From: Candidatus Poribacteria bacterium
Lineage (GTDB): Bacteria > Poribacteria > WGA-4E > UBA9662
Direction of reading: 5' to 3'
Assembly (NCBI GenBank): GCA_002699335.1
Contig: PACG01000137.1
Location: 13,172-32,816 of the forward strand
Length of the DNA stretch: 19,645 nt
This document shows, piece by piece, positions 1-8,177 of the stretch. A program made the translations under genes and the position numbers. Under the pieces are notes generated by a model. That model saw only the letters and a program-made list of their open reading frames with translations. It did no database searches and was not told the DNA's origin. Each line of letters starts with the position of its first letter. The first letter of the stretch is position 1.

Positions 1-1035
1 ACTATCAACCAAATGATTGGGCGGACCGATTTGCTGCAGCCCAAGAAAGATGTATCACATTGGAAAGCCAGAGGGTTAGATTTAACCCCTCTTCTCCACC
101 AGCCCGATGTTGGGTCACACATTGGCCGCTATCGTCAGATCGACCAAGATCATGGATTAGAAGGGTCGGTTGATAACCGTATTCTCCTGAACCTATGCCA
201 GCCGGCTTTGGAAAAAGCTGAAAAAGTAACTGCCACTTTACCTATCAAAAATACCGATCGTGTGGTTGGCACCATTTTAGGCAGTCAGGTGACCCGAAAC
301 TTCGGTATCGACGGGCTGCCTGAAGATACAATCGATATCTGTTTTCAGGGATCGGCCGGACAGTCATTTGCTGCTTTCACCCCGCCAGGTATCACTTTCC
401 GCTTACAGGGCGAAGCCAACGACTATTTTGGCAAGGGATTATCTGGTAGTAAACTGATCGTTTGTCCGCCGGCCGGCTCGACCTTTGAGCCGGAGGAAAA
501 CATTATTATCGGCAATGTGGCCTTCTACGGTGCTACGGCGGGTGAAACCTACATCCGCGGAATGGCCGGCGAACGCTTCTGCGTCCGAAATAGCGGCGTC
601 AGCGCGGTGGTTGAAGGGATCGGCGATCACGGTTGTGAATATATGACGGGCGGCAAAGTTGTTATCCTCGGCCAAACAGGTCGTAACTTTGCTGGCGGCA
701 TGTCGGGTGGAGTTGCCTATGTCTTGGATCGAGACGGCGATTTTCATACCCGTTGCAACCAGGAACAGTGCAGCCTGGAACCATTGCAAGATCCAGCCGA
801 AATCGAAGATGTAAAAACCATGATTCAACGACACACCGAATACACCGGCAGTAGTTTGGCCGTAGAGATTTTAGCCGATTGGGATCAATTCGTATCACAG
901 TTTGTCAAGGTAATGCCTGACGATTATAAACGGATTTTGGATGCCCATCGCCAGGCCCAAAACGAGGGCCTGGAAGGTGAAAATGCCTGGCTGTCAGCTT
1001 TCCGGCGTGCGGTAACCGATCCGTCCGAATCTTGA
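1..1035 (+). CDS. gltB: Glutamate synthase large subunit, C-terminal part (5' end outside window)
   Basis: This is the last 344 residues of the large (alpha) subunit of NADPH-dependent glutamate synthase. The subunit takes ammonia from glutamine and makes glutamate from 2-oxoglutarate. The frame is open from base 1 (T-I-N-Q before the first Met at 13), so the gene begins upstream of the window. The opening residues MIGRTDLL match the conserved linker after the FMN/2-oxoglutarate domain. The rest is the right-handed beta-helix GXGXG domain: repeated glycine turns run through [12 protein letters not shown] and the stretch around positions 640-720, where TGGKVVILG and [10 protein letters not shown] are visible. 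The full protein is usually about 1500 residues, so roughly a quarter is seen. gltD follows after 106 bases on the same strand, the usual order. No frameshift or odd codon use was seen. Confidence 0.95.
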   Translation, partial: TINQMIGRTDLLQPKKDVSHWKARGLDLTPLLHQPDVGSHIGRYRQIDQDHGLEGSVDNRILLNLCQPALEKAEKVTATLPIKNTDRVVGTILGSQVTRNFGIDGLPEDTIDICFQGSAGQSFAAFTPPGITFRLQGEANDYFGKGLSGSKLIVCPPAGSTFEPEENIIIGNVAFYGATAGETYIRGMAGERFCVRNSGVSAVVEGIGDHGCEYMTGGKVVILGQTGRNFAGGMSGGVAYVLDRDGDFHTRCNQEQCSLEPLQDPAEIEDVKTMIQRHTEYTGSSLAVEILADWDQFVSQFVKVMPDDYKRILDAHRQAQNEGLEGENAWLSAFRRAVTDPSES

Positions 1036-1130
1036 CAGATAAGCACAATGAGAATGCCGACTGAAAGTAGGACGTGGTCACCGTCCATCATTCTACATTT
1101 TACATTCACACTTTACACTCACTACTTCAA

Positions 1131-1136
1131 GAGGAG
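1131..1136 (+). promoter_or_regulatory. Ribosome binding site of gltD
   Basis: GAGGAG lies five bases before the ATG at 1142. It fixes that start and shows that canonical Shine-Dalgarno initiation is used in this genome. Confidence 0.8.
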
Positions 1137-1141
1137 TTAGA

Positions 1142-2638
1142 ATGGGAAAACCGACCGGATTTATGGAACACGATCGGGAACTTCCGGCGGACCGTTCACC
1201 GCTAGAACGCATTAAGGATTGGGACGAATTTCACTTACACTTCGACCCAGGTAAATTACAAACGCAAGGTTCACGTTGTATGGACTGTGGGGTGCCATTT
1301 TGCCATACGGGTATGCGGTTGCCAGAAACCACCCCATTTGCATCAGGCTGTCCGATTAACAACCTGATCCCAGAATGGAACGATTTGGTCTACCGAGGGT
1401 TGTGGGAAGAAGCACTAAATCGTTTGCACAAGACCAACAACTTCCCAGAGTTCACTGGGCGAGTTTGTCCGGCGCCGTGTGAAGGGGCTTGCGTTTTAGG
1501 TCTGACCGAGCCTGCGGTGACGATCAAAAACATTGAAGTCGCCATCGCTGATAAAGGTTGGAATGAAGGCTGGATCGTGGCCGAGCCACCCGAACACCGA
1601 ACGGGAAAAACAGTTGCCGTTGTCGGTTCTGGGCCGGCCGGACTCTCCTGTGCAGCTCAACTGAATGAAGCCGGGCATTTAGTGACGGTTTACGAAAGGG
1701 CCGACCGGATTGGTGGGCTACTAATGTACGGGATTCCCAACATGAAGTTGGACAAATCCTACGTCCAACGTCGGGTGGATCTGATGGCTGAAGAAGGTGT
1801 TACCTTCGTTCCCAATACCGAAATTGGTACGGACATTCAAGCCACAGAGTTAGTCGAATCATTTGATGCAGTAGTCCTTTGTGGTGGTGCCACCAAGCCG
1901 AACGACTTACCTATTGAAGGTCGGGACCTAAACGGTATTCATTTTGCCGTCAAATTTCTGCACCAAAATACCAAGAGTAGGCTCGATTCCGAGCATACAG
2001 ATGGCAACTATATCTCAGCCAAAGACAAGCACGTAGTCGTAATTGGTGGTGGGGATACAGGAACCGACTGTGTTGGTACTTCTGTGCGGCACGGTTGTAA
2101 AACGATCACCCAGTTCGAAATTGTCGATCGTCCACCAGATGAAAGACTACCCAATAACCCGTGGCCCGAGTTCCCCCGAATCTACAACCTGGATTATGGG
2201 CAAGAAGAAGCCGCGGCCAAATTTGGTTACGATGATCCTCGTGAATATCTGACCAGCGCAACCAAATTTGTCGGTGACGTAGACGGCAACATTAAGGAAT
2301 TATACACCAGTCGATACGAATGGGTTGCAAGTGATAATGGAAGACCATCCCCCAAACCGATTAAGGGTACCGAAACGGTCCGGCCGGCCGATCTTGTGTT
2401 GTTGGCCATGGGTTTCCGCGGTCCAGAAGACACTGTACTAGAGCAACTCGATGTCGAGCGTGACCCACGCTCAAACGTTCAAGCAGAAGAAGGCAAGTAT
2501 ACGACCAATGTGCCGGGAGTTTTTGCCGCTGGGGATATGCGTCGAGGCCAGAGTCTGGTCGTTTGGGCTTTCAAAGAAGGTCGGGAGGCTGCACGCGAAG
2601 TTGACCGCTACCTGATGGGGTCAACGGACCTGCCTTAA
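1142..2638 (+). CDS. gltD: Glutamate synthase small subunit (NADPH, Fe-S, FAD)
   Basis: This is the beta subunit of glutamate synthase (498 residues, normal length). It oxidises NADPH and passes electrons through FAD and 4Fe-4S clusters to the large subunit. The N-terminal region carries the cluster cysteines C46, C49, C54 and C70, and a second group C109, C113 and C117 (CPAPCEGAC). An FAD-binding GxGxxG follows at residues 161-167 ([10 protein letters not shown]). A second dinucleotide fold for NADPH lies near residues 298-310 ([10 protein letters not shown]). Close to the C-terminus is the usual [19 protein letters not shown] motif of this reductase family. The start is set by GAGGAG five bases upstream. 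gltB lies directly before it and a citrate-synthase-like gene directly after it, so reductant and the 2-oxoglutarate supply are encoded side by side. The related dihydropyrimidine and archaeal NfnB-type reductases are excluded by the adjacent gltB. Confidence 0.96.
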   Translation: MGKPTGFMEHDRELPADRSPLERIKDWDEFHLHFDPGKLQTQGSRCMDCGVPFCHTGMRLPETTPFASGCPINNLIPEWNDLVYRGLWEEALNRLHKTNNFPEFTGRVCPAPCEGACVLGLTEPAVTIKNIEVAIADKGWNEGWIVAEPPEHRTGKTVAVVGSGPAGLSCAAQLNEAGHLVTVYERADRIGGLLMYGIPNMKLDKSYVQRRVDLMAEEGVTFVPNTEIGTDIQATELVESFDAVVLCGGATKPNDLPIEGRDLNGIHFAVKFLHQNTKSRLDSEHTDGNYISAKDKHVVVIGGGDTGTDCVGTSVRHGCKTITQFEIVDRPPDERLPNNPWPEFPRIYNLDYGQEEAAAKFGYDDPREYLTSATKFVGDVDGNIKELYTSRYEWVASDNGRPSPKPIKGTETVRPADLVLLAMGFRGPEDTVLEQLDVERDPRSNVQAEEGKYTTNVPGVFAAGDMRRGQSLVVWAFKEGREAAREVDRYLMGSTDLP

Positions 2639-2725
2639 ATTTCAGTGTTGGATAGGCTTCTAGCTGGTCCAGGGCCTCAACTTGTTAGCTACGCGACGAA
2701 CTCTAAGAAAAGGGTATCAAGCATC

Positions 2726-4303
2726 ATGAAAATCACGGCACACCGACCGAAATCGGGCCGATTTCGTCTAATTCGCCAAACACTTTCGGAACTCCCTCCC
2801 CCCTCGAGTTATGCACCGGTTTCAACCGCAGTAGAAAAAAGTGCCCTATTAGGCGAAGACCAAATATCTGCTACCTTGACCAGTCTACTCTCTCTGCCCC
2901 AGTCGACTGCAGTCTTTGCTAATCCGGTTCAGCACCAGGCCACAGCCACCTGCCAGGATACGGAAATCGACCTCCAAATCAGAAGCTTTGCTATTCGAGG
3001 ATTAGTCCAGGAGGGTGAAATCGTGTCCGGTCAGCTAACTCCAGCTCAGTTGGTTTTCACCGGACTCTTCGGTCAACAACCGCAGACCTTAGACGATCTC
3101 GACCAGGCAAAACTTCTGGAATCATTGATTAACCGAAAATTTTTTCGTATCGTAAGAGAAAAACGAATAAGCCTAGACGGAAGCGCAACCATACCACATC
3201 TGGTCGCTACCTTTATGACGGCTTATCCAGAGGCCGGACCAGAATTGGCGGTTCAGTACCTATCAACGTTGCAAAAGAGCCAACCTTCCAGTCGAACCGA
3301 CCGGGGCTTTAGCGACCAACGTCATATCGGTCTTTTTCTGATACAGCAGATCGCTGCCCACATGAATAACGTTGCTGTCGGTGCGATGTCGACCTATATG
3401 CGCTACCTATTAGCAGAAAAACCAGATCTGCTATCGGCGGAACTAGCACAACAAACAGCAGATTTTATTACTCAGCATCGAGATGAGGGAAGAACTGCCT
3501 TCCAGACAACTTATAGCCTTCTACTCGGTCGTAAGACAACCGAAATAGAAGGAAGAATCCTGGAGGTGATGGGCATGATTCAAACCCATCACGGTTCCGC
3601 CGCCTCTAACATGGTGGCCCGATATATGGCGTCACTTCATGCCGTTAGTATCAGCGACTTCTTTGTCGCTTCGCAGATGATTCTAGACGGGAAACGCCAT
3701 TTCGGTGCTATTCACAACATGACCTCCTTCGTGCGGGAATTGGAGCAGTTGTCTACGCAGGAAAGGGAGTCCGTCATCCGGGAAAAGGTACTGACCGGCG
3801 GCTTACCGACGTTTGGCCATCCGGAAATCTCGGCTGCCGGTCGAGGCCAGCAAATACAACAAGATCCACGAGCTGCCATCTATCTGTCGCCCCTGTTTGA
3901 TGCAGTTGACAGTGGTCAAATCGAGTTGTCTGACAACCGATTGAGAAGTCTTAAAATCGTCCAGCGGATTTATCAGATCGTCTTTGTCGAGGGTGTCGTT
4001 AAGCCCGGACACGAGGAGGACCCACCACTACGCCTGACACCGAATACCGATTTCGGCGCCTGGTGTGTGCAGGAGGCTTTAGGAATAAGCGACCCTGACC
4101 GGACCTTACTCACCTATATTTTTCGCGGATTTGGCTGGATCATGGATGGACGTGAACAGCTGCAACTGAAAATTATCCGCCCTGTAATTGCACCGGATCC
4201 TGTAATTATTCCCGATTTTGAAGAAGATCAAACTGTACCAGGTCAGGTCTTGAACGTCCATGATCGGCTAAGTCAAACATCAAACGCATTTACCAAAAAT
4301 TAG
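2726..4303 (+). CDS. Divergent citrate synthase family protein
   Basis: This is probably the citrate synthase of the gltBD-icd-mdh block, joining acetyl-CoA to oxaloacetate, although it is far from the usual sequence. With the ATG at 2726 it has 525 residues, against about 430 normally, with roughly 80 extra at the N-terminus. All three catalytic positions of the family can be placed: H325 (in KRHFGAI, where others have GPLHGGAN), H365 (in TFGHP, for GFGHRVY) and D442 (in PNTDF, for NVDFYSG). The THHGSAASN segment (288-295), DPRA at 380-383 and IIRP near 484 also match family positions. Between H365 and DPRA there are 14 residues, where ordinary enzymes have six. The open frame reaches back to a GTG at 2645 without a ribosome site. 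The chosen ATG has AGGG 11 bases upstream. Citryl-CoA lyase or a 2-methylcitrate synthase cannot be excluded. The family is sure; the exact reaction rests on context. Confidence 0.72.
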   Translation: MKITAHRPKSGRFRLIRQTLSELPPPSSYAPVSTAVEKSALLGEDQISATLTSLLSLPQSTAVFANPVQHQATATCQDTEIDLQIRSFAIRGLVQEGEIVSGQLTPAQLVFTGLFGQQPQTLDDLDQAKLLESLINRKFFRIVREKRISLDGSATIPHLVATFMTAYPEAGPELAVQYLSTLQKSQPSSRTDRGFSDQRHIGLFLIQQIAAHMNNVAVGAMSTYMRYLLAEKPDLLSAELAQQTADFITQHRDEGRTAFQTTYSLLLGRKTTEIEGRILEVMGMIQTHHGSAASNMVARYMASLHAVSISDFFVASQMILDGKRHFGAIHNMTSFVRELEQLSTQERESVIREKVLTGGLPTFGHPEISAAGRGQQIQQDPRAAIYLSPLFDAVDSGQIELSDNRLRSLKIVQRIYQIVFVEGVVKPGHEEDPPLRLTPNTDFGAWCVQEALGISDPDRTLLTYIFRGFGWIMDGREQLQLKIIRPVIAPDPVIIPDFEEDQTVPGQVLNVHDRLSQTSNAFTKN

Positions 4304-4308
4304 TCTAT

Positions 4309-4337
4309 TTGACATCTGTCAGAAACACATATATCAG
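4309..4337 (+). promoter_or_regulatory. Candidate sigma70-type promoter for icd-mdh, with a dyad over the -35
   Basis: A perfect TTGACA (4309-4314) is followed after 17 bases by TATCAG (4332-4337, four of six consensus bases), just past the stop of the citrate-synthase-like gene. The inverted repeat TGACA-TC-TGTCA (4310-4321) overlaps the -35 and could be a regulator site. Assigned by inspection only; the -10 is mediocre. Confidence 0.35.
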
Positions 4338-4391
4338 ACTCAAGGGCCCCACCTTACACACTGATTAAACAAAATATCATTAGGAGCAAAT

Positions 4392-5651
4392 ATGGCCGAC
4401 TACGATAAACTTATCACCCCTTCAGATGGTGGGAAGATCGGGAAAGATACAACCCAATCCGTTGGCAAACTCAACGTACCTGACCAACCTATTATTCCTG
4501 TAATCGAAGGCGATGGGATTGGGCGGGATATTATGCGGGCTACCCGTCGAGTAATAGATGCAGCAGTGGAAAAAGCCTTCGAAGACCAAAAAAAGATCGT
4601 CTGGTTCGATATTTACGCCGGTGAGAATGCGCAAGAAAAGTATGGACAATGGTTGCCCGAAGATACATTCCAGGCCATTCGGGAATTCGGTGTGGCCTTG
4701 AAAGGACCACTTACCACTCCCGTGGGTGGTGGGTTCCGAAGCCTCAACGTCACCCTGCGACAGGAATTGGATCTCTTCGCCTGCATTCGTCCCGTCCGCC
4801 ATTTTGAAGGAGTCGTTTCACCTGTCCGCCATCCAGAGCAGATGGATGTGGTTATCTTCCGCGAAAATACGGAGGATGTCTACGCCGGTATTGAATGGGC
4901 ACAAGGATCGGATGAAGTGAAACAGGTCATCGACTTCCTGCAAAACCAGATGGGCGTGTCTGTCCGGGCGGATTCGGGGATAGGAATTAAACCCATCAGC
5001 ATCTTCGGTACCCAACGTTTGGTTCGGATGGCAATCCAGTATGCAATCGACCACAATCGGCAAAGCGTAACCCTGGTGCACAAGGGTAATATTATGAAGT
5101 TTACTGAAGGCGCGTTTGCCGATTGGGGATATGAGGTGGCTGCTGAGGAATTTGGCCATCAGACGATTTCCGAAGCGGATCTTTGGGATCAACACGATGG
5201 ACAAGTTCCAGCTGGCAAAATTGTGATTAAAGATCGGATTGCCGACAGCATGTTGCAACAAATCCTGACTCGAACCTCAGAATATGATGTCATCGCTACT
5301 CCCAATCTAAATGGCGATTATCTGTCGGACGCCTGTGCCGCTCAAGTTGGCGGAATTGGTATGGCTCCTGGCGGCAATATTGGTGATGTGGCTGCACTTT
5401 TTGAAGCCACTCATGGCACAGCCCCTAAATATACAGATCAAGATGTTGCTAATCCCAGCTCATTGATTCTGTCGGCGGTGATGATGCTAGAGCATTTGGG
5501 CTGGCAATCAGCGGCGGATCTCATCATCTCCGGGATTGAAAAAACCATTGTTCAGAAACGTGTTACCTACGATTTGGAAAGACTAATGGATGGTGCAACT
5601 AAACTCCAGACCTCTGAGTTTGGTACTGCCATCATCGAAAATATGGAGTAA
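4392..5651 (+). CDS. icd: NADP-dependent isocitrate dehydrogenase
   Basis: The enzyme oxidises isocitrate to 2-oxoglutarate and CO2, giving NADPH. It is 419 residues long and close to the Escherichia coli-type homodimer. The substrate loop GGGFRSLNV contains S117, which aligns with the serine phosphorylated by AceK (E. coli S113); regulation by phosphorylation is thus possible, but no kinase gene is in view. Y164 and K231 match the catalytic tyrosine and lysine. The metal-binding aspartates are D309 and D313 (NGDYLSDA). Cofactor choice is readable: K346 and Y347 in GTAPKY, and Y393 and R397 in VTYDLER, are the residues that bind the 2'-phosphate of NADP. The start is set by TAGGAG seven bases before the ATG. 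Its product is the co-substrate of the gltBD enzyme, and its NADPH is that enzyme's donor. mdh follows with a four-base gap. Confidence 0.96.
   Translation: MADYDKLITPSDGGKIGKDTTQSVGKLNVPDQPIIPVIEGDGIGRDIMRATRRVIDAAVEKAFEDQKKIVWFDIYAGENAQEKYGQWLPEDTFQAIREFGVALKGPLTTPVGGGFRSLNVTLRQELDLFACIRPVRHFEGVVSPVRHPEQMDVVIFRENTEDVYAGIEWAQGSDEVKQVIDFLQNQMGVSVRADSGIGIKPISIFGTQRLVRMAIQYAIDHNRQSVTLVHKGNIMKFTEGAFADWGYEVAAEEFGHQTISEADLWDQHDGQVPAGKIVIKDRIADSMLQQILTRTSEYDVIATPNLNGDYLSDACAAQVGGIGMAPGGNIGDVAALFEATHGTAPKYTDQDVANPSSLILSAVMMLEHLGWQSAADLIISGIEKTIVQKRVTYDLERLMDGATKLQTSEFGTAIIENME
5645..5648 (+). promoter_or_regulatory. Ribosome binding site of mdh inside the icd 3' end
   Basis: GGAG lies seven bases before the GTG at 5656 and inside the last codons of icd. 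It favours this GTG over the ATG at 5590, which would overlap icd by 62 bases and add 22 residues unlike any malate dehydrogenase. The arrangement implies translational coupling. Confidence 0.75.
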
Positions 5652-5655
5652 TCAA

Positions 5656-6582
5656 GTGGCTCGAAAAAAAATTAGTGTCATTGGTGCTGGTAATGTTGGC
5701 GCAACTGCGGCCTTCCTAATTGCTCAAAAACAGTTAGGTGACGTGGTGATGGTCGATATCATCGACGGTGTGCCACAAGGTAAAGCCCTGGATATGGTCC
5801 AAGCGGGTCCGGTCGAAATGTTCGACGCCAATATGAGCGGTTCAGTTGGTTACGAAGAGACTGCCGGTTCAGACGTCGTCATCATCACCTCCGGTTCGCC
5901 TCGCAAACCAGGCATGACACGTGAAGATCTGCTCAATACCAATGCGAAAATTGTTGCTACGGTGACGGAGAACGTGGTTAAACATTCGCCCGACTGCGTC
6001 ATCGTCATGTTAACCAACCCGCTCGACATTATGACTTACCACGCCTGGAGAGTATCCGGCTTTCCATCAGAGCGAGTGGTTGGTCAGGCCGGCATCCTCG
6101 ACTCTGCTCGCTTCAGAACCTTCATCTCTATGGAACTCAATGTCTCAGTTGAGGATGTAACGGCTATGGTAATGGGTGGACACGGTGATACCATGGTGCC
6201 TCTGCCTCGTTACACAACCGTGGGAGGGGTTCCAATTACCCAACTTATGCCTTCTGAACGGATAGACGAAATCTCTGATCGAACCAGAAACGGTGGTGGC
6301 GAGATTGTGGAATTGCTGAAGGTAAGCGGTTACTACGCCGCCGGAGCCTCTCTGGCTCAAATGGCGGAAGCTATTGTTTTAGACAAAAAACGCCTAATTC
6401 CCTGCTCGGCTCACCTAACCGGTCAATACGAAATCGATGATCTGTATATCGGCGTGCCAATTATACTGGCTGCCAATGGCGTTGAAAAAATCATCGAAAT
6501 CGAATTAACCACTGAAGAAAAGGCCTCTTTACATAACTCGGCTGAAACCTATCGTCAAGGTATCAGCGTTATCGGCTATTAA
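5656..6582 (+). CDS. mdh: Malate dehydrogenase (NAD, LDH-like type)
   Basis: It interconverts malate and oxaloacetate with NAD. It has 308 residues from the GTG at 5656, the usual length of the lactate-dehydrogenase-like malate dehydrogenases found in many bacterial phyla. The Rossmann motif GAGNVGATAA is at residues 10-19. The acidic residue ending strand two (D34 in VMVDI) selects NAD over NADP. R83 and R89 in SPRKPGMTRE bind the dicarboxylate; the arginine in place of the lactate dehydrogenase glutamine marks it as a malate enzyme. N121 (LTNPLD), R152 and the catalytic H176 (GGHGDT) complete the site. It lies four bases after icd, with its ribosome site inside icd, so the two are surely one transcript. 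A strong terminator stands 20 bases after its stop and closes the operon. Confidence 0.95.
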   Translation: MARKKISVIGAGNVGATAAFLIAQKQLGDVVMVDIIDGVPQGKALDMVQAGPVEMFDANMSGSVGYEETAGSDVVIITSGSPRKPGMTREDLLNTNAKIVATVTENVVKHSPDCVIVMLTNPLDIMTYHAWRVSGFPSERVVGQAGILDSARFRTFISMELNVSVEDVTAMVMGGHGDTMVPLPRYTTVGGVPITQLMPSERIDEISDRTRNGGGEIVELLKVSGYYAAGASLAQMAEAIVLDKKRLIPCSAHLTGQYEIDDLYIGVPIILAANGVEKIIEIELTTEEKASLHNSAETYRQGISVIGY

Positions 6583-6601
6583 AGCAATCGTATCAGCGAA
6601 C

Positions 6602-6636
6602 AGCCGCAGGGATTCAATAACGCCTGCGGCTTTTTT
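6602..6636 (+). terminator. Intrinsic terminator after mdh
   Basis: A perfect nine-base stem (AGCCGCAGG at 6602-6610 with CCTGCGGCT at 6623-6631) has a 12-base loop and runs directly into six T. It ends the gltBD-icd-mdh direction of transcription before hisS. Confidence 0.92.
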
Positions 6637-6697
6637 CTTGCCTAATTTATTAGTGGCCAAATTTCACCAAGGCTAATATAAAACTCAGAGGAACAAC

Positions 6698-8020
6698 ATG
6701 ACAGCCATTCAACCACGCCTCTACTCTGGCTTACGCGACCGGTTGCCGGAACAAATGGTTTATCGCAACCACGTTATCGATAAATTGCGGCGTGTCTTTG
6801 AAAAATACGGTTTTGAACCGCTTGAAACGCCAGCCCTGGAGTATTACGATATTCTGACAGGCAAGTACGGCCAGGAGGCAGAAAATCTGATCTATCGCTT
6901 GGCCTATAGAGACGGGAAAACACTGGCTCTTCGTTACGACCTGACCGTACCGTTGGCACGAACCATCGGTATGAACGCAGAAATCGTTCGACCCATTTTC
7001 AAAAGGTATCAAATACAACAGGTTTGGCGTGGCGAACGACCGCAAAAAGGACGTTACCGCGAATTCACCCAGTGCGATATCGATGCGGTTGGTAGCCAAT
7101 CCATGCTGGTTGAAGCCGAGATTTTGACCATTATCGATGAGATGATGACCGCCTTCGGTTTTTCCGATTTCCAGATTTTGATTAACAACCGTAAGATCTT
7201 GGATGGTATGGTTGCCTATGCCGGTGTTCCAGATCAACTTAGAACAGTTTGCCGCTCAATCGATAAACTGGATAAAATCGGTGAAGATAAAGTAAAAACT
7301 GAGCTAAGCCAAAATGGAATTAGTACTCAAACCATTGATAGGATCTTTGAAGTGATCTCTTTATCTGGAGTCGACGTTTTAGATCAACTGGAACAGGTAA
7401 CAGGTGGACATGGACAAGCTGACGCAGGCATTAATGAACTACGCGAAATTGAACAAACGTTGAATACGTTTGAGGTACCAACGAACCACTATCAATTTGA
7501 ACCGGCACTCGCTCGTGGGTTAGACTACTATACGGGACCGATTTTTGAAGTAGTGGTTCGAGAAGCTGAAATTGGCAGTGTGGTTGGTGGTGGGCGATGG
7601 GATACGCTGATAGGACAATATATCGGTCGAGATATTCCAGCCGTCGGAACCTCCTTTGGTTTGGAACGCCTGATCGGCGCCATGGAGAAACTCAATCTAT
7701 TGCCACAGGTTAAGACTCGCACCCAGGTGCTGGTTGCGCCCTATAATCAAGAGGTTATGCCCGAAGCACTGAAGCAACTGGCGCGACTGCGTCGAGCGGG
7801 AATCAATGCGGAGATCTACCTGGAACCCAAGTCATTTCGACAAACCTTCGGCTATGCAAGCCGAAAGGGAATTCCACTGGCACTGGTGGTCGCTCCTGAC
7901 GAACTGAAACGGAACGAAGTTGCGATTCGAAACATGAACACACGACAACAGGTCATTTGTAGTCTCGACCAACACGTTGAACAAATACGGTCTTTGCTAC
8001 AGGCAGGTGAAACTTTTTAA
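6698..8020 (+). CDS. hisS: Histidyl-tRNA synthetase
   Basis: A class II aminoacyl-tRNA synthetase that charges tRNA-His with histidine in the cytoplasm. It has 440 residues, within the normal range. The catalytic core shows the ALRYDLTVPLAR segment (residues 77-88). Motif 2 has its arginine in VWRGERPQKGRYREFTQCD (109-127). The histidine-specific loop LARGLDYYTGP lies near 271-281, and motif 3 GTSFGLERLIG near 317-327. The C-terminal anticodon-binding alpha/beta domain begins near residue 340 with VLVAPYN. AGAGGA ends about six bases before the ATG. The gene stands alone between the mdh terminator and htrA. The paralogue HisZ, a regulatory subunit of histidine biosynthesis, is unlikely because the catalytic arginine and the full anticodon domain are present and no his genes are nearby. 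Confidence 0.96.
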   Translation: MTAIQPRLYSGLRDRLPEQMVYRNHVIDKLRRVFEKYGFEPLETPALEYYDILTGKYGQEAENLIYRLAYRDGKTLALRYDLTVPLARTIGMNAEIVRPIFKRYQIQQVWRGERPQKGRYREFTQCDIDAVGSQSMLVEAEILTIIDEMMTAFGFSDFQILINNRKILDGMVAYAGVPDQLRTVCRSIDKLDKIGEDKVKTELSQNGISTQTIDRIFEVISLSGVDVLDQLEQVTGGHGQADAGINELREIEQTLNTFEVPTNHYQFEPALARGLDYYTGPIFEVVVREAEIGSVVGGGRWDTLIGQYIGRDIPAVGTSFGLERLIGAMEKLNLLPQVKTRTQVLVAPYNQEVMPEALKQLARLRRAGINAEIYLEPKSFRQTFGYASRKGIPLALVVAPDELKRNEVAIRNMNTRQQVICSLDQHVEQIRSLLQAGETF

Positions 8021-8051
8021 CCACATCGGTATGATCCTGCACCTGGTAAGG

Positions 8052-8057
8052 TATAAT
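8052..8057 (+). promoter_or_regulatory. Candidate -10 element upstream of htrA
   Basis: A perfect TATAAT stands in the hisS-htrA gap, about 120 bases before the preferred htrA start. No good -35 lies 16-18 bases upstream, so an activator or a different factor would be needed. Low confidence. Confidence 0.3.
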
Positions 8058-8161
8058 CAATACAGATGACAGCGCAAGAGCGTTTGTTAAGAGTCGTCCA
8101 TCTACTTAATTGTCGGATGTATGCCATTGGTAAAACTCAAATCTTCCCATAAACTCACATC

Positions 8162-8169
8162 AGAAGGAG
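8162..8169 (+). promoter_or_regulatory. Ribosome binding site deciding the htrA start
   Basis: AGAAGGAG lies eight bases before the in-frame GTG at 8178. This is much better than anything before the upstream ATG at 8121, which has no clear purine-rich site. Confidence 0.65.
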
Positions 8170-8177
8170 CATCACAG

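Noticed and set aside
439..834. A 131-residue open frame on the minus strand inside gltB
   Set aside because: It is wholly antisense to the conserved GXGXG domain and has no ribosome site or recognisable motif; it is a shadow of gltB codon use.
4818..5261. A 147-residue minus-strand frame inside icd
   Set aside because: Antisense to a fully conserved icd with no family features of its own.
6661..6697. TAATAT/TATAAA as a hisS -10
   Set aside because: No -35 at 16-18 bases, and transcription would start only about 12 bases before the ATG, inside the ribosome site.
6731..7237. A 168-residue minus-strand frame inside hisS
   Set aside because: Antisense to the catalytic core of hisS; it is explained by codon bias.
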